DNA from: Sinorhizobium mexicanum
GTDB lineage: Bacteria; Pseudomonadota; Alphaproteobacteria; Rhizobiales; Rhizobiaceae
DNA length: 64,000 nucleotides
Reading direction: 5' to 3'
Assembly: GCF_013488225.1 (NCBI RefSeq)
Contig: NZ_CP041240.1
Coordinates: 391,677 to 455,676, forward strand
Part shown: positions 9,386 through 17,298 of the stretch, one piece after another
Position numbering within the stretch: the stretch's first letter is position 1
Layout of the letters: every line of letters starts with the position of its first letter
The notes under the pieces: model-generated
Told to the model about the DNA's origin: nothing
Databases searched by the model: none
What the model saw: only the letters and a program-made list of their open reading frames with translations
Made by a program: the position numbers and the translations under genes

Positions 9386-10429
9386 TCAGTCGGGGTATGA
9401 AATATTCTCTGGCAAGTAGATATCGAACGGCAGGTCGATTTGCCCTGAAGGATCTGCAGTTCCGGTTTCGATTACCCGCGCCATCAACGTCGTCAGCTCG
9501 CGGCAAAGCCGCCCTAACGGCGTGGCGATCGCCATCGTGATGACGCCATCTACGAGCGCCGCCCGTGAGTCCGGCGTAATCTCATTGACGATCGCGACAA
9601 GATCTCGGCTTTCGCGCCTCTCGCGTAGAGCCGCGATGGCTCCCTCCATCGCGCCACCAGGCACATAAAATCCGACGAGCTCGGGTTCATGGTGAATGAG
9701 ATCGAGAGTGGCCTCATAGGTGAGCTGCCGTGTCTCAGGGCTTACGAGCGTATCGAGCACCTCGAAGGTCCGCGCGTTCTCACGGAAATACGAACGAAAT
9801 CCGATTTCACGAAGCTCCTGCCCCTGGGAACGGTCACTCGCAACGAAGACCGCCACTTTGCCCGGCCGTTTTGCGGCCTTGGCCACCATCCAGGCCGCCG
9901 TCCGCCCAACCTGCCGGTTGTTGAGCCCAATATAGCCCGCGCGTGCGCCCGCAGCGAAATCGGAAAGCAGAGAGAAGACCGGGATGCCTTTTACCTTCAA
10001 ATCTTCGACTGCTTCCGTGATCGTCGGGTGGTCCGGAGCGACCATGGCAATCGCATCGCAGCGTGCGCCCAAATTTTTGAGTAGCACGACCTGGTCGCCG
10101 GGTGCATTCGACGTTACGAACTCGATGGACGGTATGCCATGAAAAGATGGTGCGGCATTCACTGCCGCCTCGACTTCGCGTGCAAAGGCGGCAAAGAAGG
10201 GGTGTGCGGGCTTCCTAAGAATAAAACCCAGCCGATAGTGAGGCAGATGGCGCGGCCTCGGCGGCTCCATAAGGCGAGCGGTAGGATAACCGAGCGCGCG
10301 GGCCGCCTCGTAGACGCGCCGCGCGGTCTCTTCCCGTACCGGATGGCGGGCGTTCAAAACCCGATCGACTGTCGCAACGCTGACTCTGGATTCGCGTGCG
10401 AGATCGCCAATTGTGGGACGCTTGGTCAT
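9386..10429 (-). CDS. LacI-family transcriptional regulator
   Basis: A 347-residue regulator. Residues 1-50 hold the LacI helix-turn-helix and hinge region (TIGDLARESRVSVATVDRVL, then ETARRVYEAARALGYPTARL), followed by a periplasmic-binding-type sensor domain that normally binds a sugar. A frame extending upstream to 10717 exists, but homology begins at the ATG at 10429, which is the start used here. It reads toward the aminotransferase-monooxygenase pair, about 250 bp away, with palindromes in that gap and upstream of its own start. Its ligand is unknown. Confidence 0.92.
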   Translation of the reverse strand: MTKRPTIGDLARESRVSVATVDRVLNARHPVREETARRVYEAARALGYPTARLMEPPRPRHLPHYRLGFILRKPAHPFFAAFAREVEAAVNAAPSFHGIPSIEFVTSNAPGDQVVLLKNLGARCDAIAMVAPDHPTITEAVEDLKVKGIPVFSLLSDFAAGARAGYIGLNNRQVGRTAAWMVAKAAKRPGKVAVFVASDRSQGQELREIGFRSYFRENARTFEVLDTLVSPETRQLTYEATLDLIHHEPELVGFYVPGGAMEGAIAALRERRESRDLVAIVNEITPDSRAALVDGVITMAIATPLGRLCRELTTLMARVIETGTADPSGQIDLPFDIYLPENISYPD

Positions 10430-10483
10430 GGTTCTATCTGATAAATCGTCGTCGAGAAAGATGCAAAGACATGATGTAACTTG

Positions 10484-10501
10484 ATGGATATCTATCAACC
10501 C
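10484..10501. promoter_or_regulatory. Imperfect palindrome upstream of lacI-type gene
   Basis: TTGATGGATATCTATCAA is an 18-bp dyad with one mismatched pair, 55 bp upstream of the regulator's ATG. It has the form of a LacI-family operator and may mediate autoregulation. It shares the GATAT/CTATC flavour with the dyads near 9.35 kb but is not identical. Confidence 0.4.
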
Positions 10502-10599
10502 ATCCACGGCTTTGATGCTGATTACCGATGCACCGCGACAAAAAGGCGCCCGAGGGCAGACACGCAAGAAATGGAGTAAATGAGTAGAGGCGATTTCAA

Positions 10600-10891
10600 T
10601 CAATCGTTGTGCACCACCGTTCCCCTGAAACGCCAAGCCGGGCCGCACAACTTCCCTCAGCAAGGCCTGAACGATCGCCTCCGCCGTGCCGCTCGAGCGC
10701 GGCAGTTTCGTAAGCATCTTGTCCCACCACCGCAGACAAGCTCGTTGGCCCTAAGCCGAATGTAGCCGACACCACCAACAAGCATCGCCATCAGCGCCAG
10801 TGTAGCTGCCACGCGTGAGATGGGCACGCCGCGAGCGGCGCCCTTTTATCTGCGACCGCTCTCGCGGATCATGCTGTCAGACAATGACGGA
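10600..10891 (-). other. Gene-free stretch with DUF2867-tail remnant
   Basis: Between the lacI-type gene and nodD there is no intact gene. The minus strand at about 10690-10600 encodes AIVQALLREVVRPGLAF, matching the end of the DUF2867 protein at 13.5 kb (AIVPALLTGVKRPGHGV), with nucleotide similarity continuing past the stop. Further upstream a hydrophobic stretch (ATLALMAMLVGGVGYIRLR) reads like a lone transmembrane helix. These look like fossils. Confidence 0.5.
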
Positions 10892-11905
10892 TCACGCCCG
10901 CGAACTCGCCGCGGCGTTCGTCTTCGCGGGGCGACCCGGACAAACATCCCTTGGCGATCCAGGCTCGATGGGGGACTCGGCCGCGGCAAGCGGCGAAACC
11001 ATACTGGACGCCTCCTGTACTAACATCTCGCGCATCCACAGGCTTGCCGGATCACTATTGTGAAGCGCGGGCCATTGAACGGCCTCGGTGAACGGAAGGT
11101 GTTGTGGCAGCGGGAGCTCGACGATACGCAGCGGCATTGTTTTTGCAAAATGCTGCGCCAGCCGTAAGGGCATGGTTCCTATGCGCTCGGTCCCCACCAG
11201 CATGGGCGGAATCATGCTGTAGCCCTGTACCACGACGTCGATACGTCTCTTGAGACCGTGCTCGACCAAATACCGTTCCTCGATGCCTAGCCTCAGGCTA
11301 TCCCCGAATCTGACCACAACGTGCCCCATCGACATGTATTTCTCGAATGCAAGTGGTTCCGACAGCTGGTCGTTCGTGCGACAACCGACGCACACGTGTA
11401 CATCGTCGAACAATTTCGTTCGAGGACGAGCGTTCGACATGAAGATTTCCGGCAGAATCAGTAGATCGACGTCGCCGCGCCGAAGAAGGTCCTCGTTGTC
11501 GTCGGTGGGGGGAAGAAATTCGAAGCTGACGGCGGGCGCTTCAAGCGCCGCACGCTCCACGATCCTTTCGAAAAACACGAATGTGACGTAATCGGAAAGG
11601 ATGATCCTGAAACGCCGATCCGACTGAGCCGGGTTAAACGGCTCCCAGGAAATGATCGAGAGCTGAATGCGCAGCAGAGCCTCGCGTGCCGCCGGCGCGA
11701 GCCGTTCCGCACGCGGCGTGGGGATAAATTCGCGGCCAGCCATCGTAAACAGCTCATCCCGGAAATAGGTGCGTAACCGGGCGACGGCCGCGCTCATCGC
11801 TGGCTGACTGAGATTGATGCTGCGGGCCGCCGCCGTGAGGTTACGCTCGGTCATGAGGGCGTCGAGCACAACCAGGAGATTTAGATCGAGGCCCTTGAAC
11901 CGCAT
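10892..11905 (-). CDS. nodD: NodD, LysR-family activator of nod genes (copy B)
   Basis: A second complete NodD, 337 residues. The N-terminal helix-turn-helix is nearly identical to copy A, and the co-inducer domain matches it with scattered substitutions. The C-terminus runs about 25 residues past the usual NodD end, finishing in an Ala/Arg-rich tail. That is probably read-through into foreign sequence after loss of the original stop. It lies next to a degenerate nod box and downstream of a same-strand nodA. Differences in the sensor domain could give a different flavonoid range. Confidence 0.95.
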   Translation of the reverse strand: MRFKGLDLNLLVVLDALMTERNLTAAARSINLSQPAMSAAVARLRTYFRDELFTMAGREFIPTPRAERLAPAAREALLRIQLSIISWEPFNPAQSDRRFRIILSDYVTFVFFERIVERAALEAPAVSFEFLPPTDDNEDLLRRGDVDLLILPEIFMSNARPRTKLFDDVHVCVGCRTNDQLSEPLAFEKYMSMGHVVVRFGDSLRLGIEERYLVEHGLKRRIDVVVQGYSMIPPMLVGTERIGTMPLRLAQHFAKTMPLRIVELPLPQHLPFTEAVQWPALHNSDPASLWMREMLVQEASSMVSPLAAAESPIEPGSPRDVCPGRPAKTNAAASSRA

Positions 11906-11911
11906 GTCTCT

Positions 11912-12109
11912 TTATCCACCGTGTGGATGTATGCCAGCCGAACCATCGATCGGCTGCTTCACTGGAAGAACATACTTGTCAGAACTCACTGCCGGAATTC
12001 GCCGACCGGTGCGCTGTCGGTCCCGCCGACCGCCGGCGTTGAACGGGCGTGGCTGCGTAAGATCGCCAATAAGCGTCTGCGCTTCGGACCAGCAATAGAG
12101 ATAGCTCAT
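11912..12109 (-). CDS. 65-residue ORF translationally coupled to nodA copy 2
   Basis: The nodA copy 2 stop overlaps an ATG in an ATGA, exactly as nodA-nodB does in copy 1. The frame that follows encodes 65 residues (start [15 protein letters not shown]) with none of the NodB catalytic motifs. It runs into the degenerate nod box before stopping. It is either a nodB whose body was replaced after the first few codons or a chance frame. No family is recognised. Confidence 0.3.
   Translation of the reverse strand: MSYLYCWSEAQTLIGDLTQPRPFNAGGRRDRQRTGRRIPAVSSDKYVLPVKQPIDGSAGIHPHGG
11913..11960 (+). promoter_or_regulatory. Degenerate nod box next to nodD copy B
   Basis: The 5' half is intact (ATCCACCGTGTGGATG) but the 3' half has eroded: AGCCGAACCATCGATCGG stands where ATCNAAACAATCRATTTT is expected. 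It sits at the standard distance from the divergent nodD, pointing at the plus strand. In that direction there is no nod gene in sense orientation, only the 3' end of nodA copy 2. Confidence 0.65.
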
Positions 12110-12696
12110 AGCTCTGGTCCATTCCGGTCAATCAGCCTGGCGGCGGGCCAGTCGGAGATCGGCCGTCCAACAGGCAGGACGATGACAAGTGGATCCTCGA
12201 CGCGCGTGGGCGGCAGGTCGGTACGCGCGTGTGGCAGCGTGGAGCGTACGGTGATCCCGGACATCACAGTCACCAGACCGTGTCGGCCGAACCTCTCAAC
12301 GTGCTTCCGCATCTCGGGCCGAACGGTACCGAAAGCGAATGGAACTTGAAACTCCTGCAGCGTTGGAAGCATGACATGGATCGAATGGGCGATCCCGAGT
12401 CCCTCAAGATCCGGACGCACCCCATACAAGCCTAGTTCAGCCACCAGCAGGTCGACTCCGTCAACCTTGATGAAACGGCGCAGTAAGCCCATGTGGGCCG
12501 CTACACCACTCGAGTCGTAGGCGATTGCACGAAGCTCAGGTCTTGCTCCGGCCCAGCTTTGACTGCCTTCGAACGGCTTTGCATTGAAGGCCCCGGTCGG
12601 TCCATAGGTCTTCCGAAAGAAGTCTGTGAGTTCAACGTGGTCGGACAGTTGCAACTCATTTTCCCAGCACAATTTCCACCGCACGTCAGCGCGCAT
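12106..12696 (-). CDS. nodA: NodA, Nod factor N-acyltransferase (copy 2)
   Basis: A second complete NodA of 196 residues, with conserved segments [43 protein letters not shown] and [15 protein letters not shown] and the family ending [13 protein letters not shown] site stands 8-9 bp before the ATG at 12696. It differs from copy 1 mainly in the C-terminal third. No nod box is visible in the roughly 400 bp upstream, and no nodB follows. It is oriented toward nodD copy B instead of away from it. It could supply an acyltransferase with another acyl preference if transcribed. Confidence 0.95.
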   Translation of the reverse strand: MRADVRWKLCWENELQLSDHVELTDFFRKTYGPTGAFNAKPFEGSQSWAGARPELRAIAYDSSGVAAHMGLLRRFIKVDGVDLLVAELGLYGVRPDLEGLGIAHSIHVMLPTLQEFQVPFAFGTVRPEMRKHVERFGRHGLVTVMSGITVRSTLPHARTDLPPTRVEDPLVIVLPVGRPISDWPAARLIDRNGPEL

Positions 12697-12753
12697 GCAA
12701 AAAACCTCATTTTTCTGTTCAGTGGAGTGGGAGGTATCGACCTTGCGTCCAAG

Positions 12754-13262
12754 TTATCGCTCGCTTCTGCAAGAAGCAGTCGGACCACCGCGTAGGCGCC
12801 ACCCAATTGACAGGCCCTCATGCCCGCCGATGACACGGGGGATCAGAACCTGCGATGATCCGGAGCATAACGCATCGCTAATTTGCCGTATTTCGATGAA
12901 CTGACAATCTGTGTAGAATATCTGCCAACCCGCTCTCAAGGCAGGGGTCACAGTACGCGACAGCGAATGGCGGGCGCGTTCGAGATAGTACACGCCGTAT
13001 AGGCTAAGCGCCGCGCCCGCATTGAGCGCGATCAGCACCCGGAGGGCCTCGGCAATCTCGTTATGCAGTGCATCGAGTTCGACCGCCTTCTTCACGTGAA
13101 CGGCAATGCAGTCGTCGCATCGCGTGGTCACCGGAAAGCCTAGCGCGATAAGGTCATGCGTCTTCCGGTTCTAGAGTACCGGTCTTCGCCCCGCTGGCTT
13201 CGATCGTGTGAAGGTCGCGCAGCACGTCCCGGCTCTAGCTTGGCGAAGTCCCGCGCCCGGCC
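12754..13262 (-). pseudogene. AhpD/CMD-domain gene with frameshifts
   Basis: The carboxymuconolactone-decarboxylase fold is recognisable in three frames in succession: FAKLEP, then DVLRDLHTIEASGAKTGTLEP, then KTHDLIALGFPVTTRCDDCIAVH with the CxxC...H redox centre. Two single-base shifts break the frame, near 13240 and 13165. After LNAGAALSLYG the frame continues into an unrelated tail down to 12754. A GTG start at 13131 would yield only the second half of the domain. Best read as an inactivated peroxidase-like gene. Confidence 0.75.
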
Positions 13263-13530
13263 CCCCGGCGCGTCGCGACAGGCTCGTGCCGGTGATCCAG
13301 GAGGCCTGTTCGGATCAGGGGAACAGCATCGCCTCCAAAAATCGCGTTCCGTCAGGGTCGTTTCCGTGACAGAGCTGGACGGCATCCGCAACGCACTTCC
13401 TGGACTTGCCCGCTTCCGTGATGCCCGCAGCTTCCGGCCCACTACATCCCCCTCGGGTGGGGATCACATCGCCAGCGACTTCCTGTGGGATAGCGCCGCA
13501 ACGGCAACTGTGTTCAATCATGATTGTACT

Positions 13531-14025
13531 TTACGGTTCCCGCGAAACACCATGTCCGGGTCGCTTAACTCCCGTCAGCAAGGCTGGGACGATCGCCATG
13601 TGCAAAGGTATGGCGGCGGCAAAACAAAGCCGCCCGAACGCATTCCTGCGGCGCACCAAGGTGGTCATGCCGATGACCTGGCCGTCAGCAGGGCCTTCAC
13701 GAACATCCACGACAATACGAAAATGCAAGTGCCGGGCATCATAACCGACGACGGCTTCGCGATCGTCGCTGTGCAGGAGCGGAAAGGTACCGATCAGGCC
13801 TGAATGCGCCGGGTGCGCGGTTTCGCTCAGCCCGATTATGGGCGCAAGGCGGTTGTGCCATGTCACAAGACTTTGCACCCAGCCGGATGCGCTCCCAAGT
13901 GCTCGCCGCGCCGCCTCGGCCGCAGTCACCCGCTCGGCGAAGAAAAGAAGCTCGTGACGGTCGGCCCAGTCTGCTCCGGGAAGCCAAGGATTCGGCAGGC
14001 TGATGGCCACCCTTCGTGGTCTCAT
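13531..14025 (-). CDS. DUF2867-domain protein
   Basis: A 164-residue protein matching DUF2867: LPGADWADRHEL near the start, AARRALGSASGWVQSL, WHNRLAPIIGL, GTFPLLHSDDREAVVGYDARH and a C-terminal TTLVRRRNAFGRLCFAAAIP followed by an amphipathic helix. An AAGGAAG site lies 6 bp before the ATG at 14025. Family function is unknown. The end of this gene and flanking bases have a diverged duplicate at about 10.6 kb. The neighbouring CMD gene is broken, so this locus may be a degraded accessory cassette. Confidence 0.75.
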   Translation of the reverse strand: MRPRRVAISLPNPWLPGADWADRHELLFFAERVTAAEAARRALGSASGWVQSLVTWHNRLAPIIGLSETAHPAHSGLIGTFPLLHSDDREAVVGYDARHLHFRIVVDVREGPADGQVIGMTTLVRRRNAFGRLCFAAAIPLHMAIVPALLTGVKRPGHGVSREP

Positions 14026-14502
14026 GAACGCTTCCTTTCGCCTTTTGCTATAGGGTCGCCGGGGCGCTCACCGCAGCGCTGAATGGCTCATGATTGCGCC
14101 GGAAGCCGGCATCAGGTAGGTGGCCGCTTGTCGCAGCCGCACGCCAATCGTCGCACGGTGCATTCACTCAAGGAGCCGCAGCGCCTTTAGGGACGACGAT
14201 ATTTCATCAAATCGCATGGCGTGTCGCATAAGCCCATAGAGGCGCAACCGCTTGAACGCAAAGAGCATCGGCAGACAGACTGCGCGGCTCAAACGCAAAT
14301 TGGTGGCAGCTCGCGTCCCCGCATAGCGAGGCCGGCAGCCCACATGGCGTTGCGGCGACCTAGAGTCGCTCTTTTAGCGGCACTGCACGATTGTTGCGCC
14401 AAAAAGATCATTCGGTTTATGGTCGCGCAACGTTACGCAGGGGTCATTTCGATTCCGAGTAATGTATTCCAATCTTACAACGGAGAAAAACCGACCGGAC
14501 CA
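14026..14502. other. Gene-free upstream region of orphan repC
   Basis: About 480 bp with no recognised gene. An open frame in phase with repC extends back to 14221 but contains no recognisable domain, and the antisense RNA locus lies between it and repC. There is no repA or repB homology, unlike at the repABC operon at the right of the window. Confidence 0.5.
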
Positions 14503-14563
14503 GAAAAGAAAAACCGCCCCCGAAACAAATCTCGGAAACGGTTTGCTAATAATCAATTTCGCC
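14503..14563 (-). ncRNA. Predicted counter-transcribed antisense RNA of orphan repC
   Basis: On the minus strand TTGACA (14598-14593) and TACTCA (14575-14570) are spaced by 17 bp. The transcript would end in a 12-bp stem (arms 14532-14543 and 14512-14523, with G-U pairs) followed by TTTTCTTTTC. Such small antisense RNAs in the repB-repC gap limit RepC translation and act as incompatibility factors. Position, size and the parallel element at 62.6 kb support the call. Confidence 0.75.
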
Positions 14564-14661
14564 AAAATTTGAGTAGCAAACCTCACTTCCTCTGTCAACT
14601 TAAAAAACACCGTTTCGGTGAACGGGGTTGCTTTGTCTGGTCTCCAACACAGGAGACGACA

Positions 14662-15942
14662 GTGCGAGAACCGATGCCCCCAAAGCGGTCGATCGGCCGT
14701 CGACAGACGCCCAAACGTGCCGAATTCCGACGCCTGGCACTATCGGCTGAGATCGGGACCGTGACACGCGGACAGCTCGCCGTGCTTGCGCAAAATCTGC
14801 CGTGCACGGGGATGGTCAATGCGACCGAGGCGTACCTATTGACCACACTGATCAACACCGCTCCTGCGGACGCTTTCGAAAAGGGCGGCCGGCCAATCAT
14901 CTTCAAGTCGAACCAGCAGCTCGCTTTCGAAATCAATCGTTCGGCCGGACGCGTCAGCCGGCTGCTGTCGAACCTTTTCGACGTCGGTCTGATCACCATG
15001 CAGGACAGCGGCAACTACAAGCGCTATCCCACCAGAAACGTCGAAGGCACGGTTGTAGACGGTTGCGGGATCGACATGCGAATACTCATCGCTCGTTACC
15101 GCGAGCTTGATGAACTCGTAAGGCAAGCCAGAGTCGAAAAGGCCGCCGCAAATGCCGCGCTGCGGCGGTATCGTGGGGCGTTGCGTAATCTCCGTCGTGC
15201 GCTCGCGTTTGCTAACCTCATTCCGCAGCGCACGCGGGCCCGGCTCGAGGTGCGTGTTGAAAAGGTCATCGCTTTGGTCGGCATTGCGACGAGGGCACCG
15301 AGCGTGCTTTTGCGTCGCGCGACCGCGCTTTTTGAATGGTTTGTGGAGCGCGCTATGCAGCTCCCACGAAGGCCTGAACTTGCGCTCGCCCCACAGGATT
15401 CGGCATGCAGGTGTGCCGGAAGCGACACGCACAAACAGACTACAAGCCCTAATTCACATGCAGAGTGTAATGTTGACCAGCCTTCGGCTACCGCCGAACC
15501 ATTGACATCAGTTGGCGCTGGCTCCGCCAGCGAATGGGCTTCTGAAGCGTGCCCGAGGCGACGCAGGAACGGAATCAAACAAGCACGTCATTCGCGGCAG
15601 GAACTGGTTGCACTGCAGGACCTATTGCGAGCCATACCAGCACTAAGCACTTACGGTTTCGCGCTGCCCCGCAGTTGGGCTGATCTGGCCCGAATCGCTC
15701 CGCAAATGTGCCGAGTTGCCGGTATTTCGGACGATGCGCGGCGCCGCGCCGTCGATCACATGGGCGAGCAGCAGGCCGCCGTTGCCATCGCCATTACCCT
15801 GCAGAAGCTCGATCGGCAGGAAATCTCTTCGCCAGACGGGTATTTGCGGGCAATGACTGGGCGTGCGGTCGCCGGCGAACTTCACCTTTCCCGTTCGATC
15901 TTCGGGCTCGCGGCGCGCTACACCATAGAACGGCTGGCGTAA
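14662..15942 (+). CDS. repC: RepC-type replication initiator without repAB (orphan)
   Basis: RepC initiates replication of repABC-family plasmids, usually from an origin inside its own gene. This 426-residue protein has the RepC N-terminal region (MVNATEAYLLTTLINTAP, IIFKSNQQLAFEINRSAGRV) and the C-terminal region (WADLARIAPQMCRVAGISDD, YLRAMTGRAVAGELHLSRSI). I use GTG 14662, which has GGAG 6 bp upstream; ATG 14674 is the alternative. It is clearly diverged from the RepC at 62.8 kb. With no partner repAB it may be a relic of a second replicon or a functional accessory initiator. Confidence 0.88.
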   Translation: MREPMPPKRSIGRRQTPKRAEFRRLALSAEIGTVTRGQLAVLAQNLPCTGMVNATEAYLLTTLINTAPADAFEKGGRPIIFKSNQQLAFEINRSAGRVSRLLSNLFDVGLITMQDSGNYKRYPTRNVEGTVVDGCGIDMRILIARYRELDELVRQARVEKAAANAALRRYRGALRNLRRALAFANLIPQRTRARLEVRVEKVIALVGIATRAPSVLLRRATALFEWFVERAMQLPRRPELALAPQDSACRCAGSDTHKQTTSPNSHAECNVDQPSATAEPLTSVGAGSASEWASEACPRRRRNGIKQARHSRQELVALQDLLRAIPALSTYGFALPRSWADLARIAPQMCRVAGISDDARRRAVDHMGEQQAAVAIAITLQKLDRQEISSPDGYLRAMTGRAVAGELHLSRSIFGLAARYTIERLA

Positions 15943-16919
15943 GTTCTCAGTTACATCGCTGCAGAGCCGCAAGGAACTTCCGCTGTCGATGGATATCTCG
16001 GCGCGGTGCCTCTTTTTCGCGCGCTTGGTCCTACGAAAACTCGTCCAGGGAAGATTGCGAGCTCGGCGGCCGGGTACGGACCCTTCGCCGCGGAAACGGA
16101 ATGCGAGCGTCGTTCAAGCGCGCTCCTACGTTGTCGTATGCCCGACAATGTCGGACAAACATCGCGTCGGAATCAATGTAGCACGGTATTTTCAAACGAC
16201 TTCTCCTTTGGCACGCTACATGCAGGGCTATCTCCAGCCGCATCACAGGCTAGGGAGAAGGGCTTTGTCGCAAACTGATTGGCAACGGCACGAGTGCTCG
16301 TCGTTTTCACACGAGGTTGGCGTGAAATCGCCGTTGCGCAATACCGCCGCCGCCCTTCGCAAAGAGCGAGCAGCGAAAGATGCGGCGGGCAGGCGGCTGC
16401 TCATCATGGGCAGTCATAAACAGGCGGCAAGGCGCGGCGCACCGAAGGGTCCATTGCTGCAACAGATGCTGGTGCGCAAACTGCGGATGTTGGTGGCGGC
16501 CGTCGCAGGCCTCGTCGGTCAAAGTTGGCTATGGCACAACTGTCGGCAAAACTTGATCGGACGAACCAAGGCCCTCCATCGTGCCAGCGAGAACGCTCAG
16601 GCGGATATGGATCCGGTCCGATCCCATACGGGGCCGCAGCCCAGGCGCTGCACCAAGAGGCCGGACAGATGGCAGCATCCGCCAACGTGCCAACTGTCCA
16701 AGAAAACTGCTTGCGTCTTACGGGGCATCCACAGATGGAGAGTGGACCGAAATGGCTAAAGGACCGTGGCCGGTGTTTTTAGCGCGATCAAGCGTGCCAG
16801 ACTTCTTGAGGAAGATGGAAGGTGGGTGCAGGGCGGGGGCGGAAACTCGCACCTGCGGCACGTCAACCCATAAAGGGTCCCTGAGCCAGGCTGCGGCCGC
16901 TTCCGAAGGGGCTCTCAAT
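15943..16919. other. Gene-free stretch after orphan repC
   Basis: About 980 bp in which open frames exist on both strands because of high GC, but none shows a recognisable domain or a good ribosome site in front of a plausible start. It may hold eroded transposon or plasmid sequence. I could not assign it. Confidence 0.4.
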
Positions 16920-17084
16920 GTCGGTCGCACGATCTTTCTCTCGCACAGTCCCGCGCCTTCCAGCTTTCCCGCGACCTGATGGTCCGGGTCATCCTCTTCG
17001 AGATCGACGGTCAAATACGGCGTTCTCCCTTCCGATGAAATCGACACCGACGATCTCGCGATCGTGCGCGAATATTTCCCCTGA
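16920..17084 (+). pseudogene. C-terminal remnant of an unidentified gene
   Basis: Two adjacent frames give protein-like sequence that joins if one base is shifted near 17010: LAQSRAFQLSRDLMVRVIL then FEID, followed by KYGVLPSDEIDTDDLAIVRE ending YFP and a TGA at 17082-17084. A strong hairpin with a T-run follows at once. This looks like the end of a real gene whose upstream part has decayed. Family unknown. Confidence 0.4.
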
Positions 17085-17114
17085 CCGGCTCATCGAGCCG
17101 GCCTCGGCCTTTTT
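17085..17114 (+). terminator. Intrinsic terminator
   Basis: CCGGCTC (17085-17091) pairs with GAGCCGG (17095-17101); GC-rich bases and TTTTT follow. It comes directly after the stop of the upstream gene remnant. Confidence 0.6.
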
Positions 17115-17298
17115 GTGCCGCTTGCGCGCGGCAGGCCGCAAGGGAAGCTCCGCCGCGGCCGACGTCAGCATTGCATAGTCCGACAATTGCCACCCCCGCT
17201 CTTGCGGCCTTTGCTCTTCGCGGTCTGCCGAAAGGCGCCCACCAAACAACGGGCAAGGAAGTGTCATGGAGGGCGATCGCTGCGCGATCGGAAGCAAA

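Noticed and set aside
10430..10717. Extension of the LacI-type protein by 96 residues
   Set aside because: The family helix-turn-helix begins at the ATG at 10429; the upstream part overlaps a DUF2867-tail fossil and an operator-like dyad.
14221..14661. In-frame upstream extension of the orphan repC to a 573-codon frame
   Set aside because: The extension has no recognisable domain and crosses the predicted antisense RNA locus; the GTG at 14662 has a good ribosome site and gives normal RepC length.
15989..16759. A 256-codon plus-strand frame after the orphan repC
   Set aside because: Composition is Arg/His/Cys-rich, no domain is visible and no ribosome site precedes it; typical of a chance frame in GC-rich DNA.
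16718..17047. A minus-strand frame with acidic segment LTVDLEEDDPDHQ
   Set aside because: It is antisense to the plus-strand C-terminal remnant that ends with a stop and terminator, and has no ribosome site of its own.
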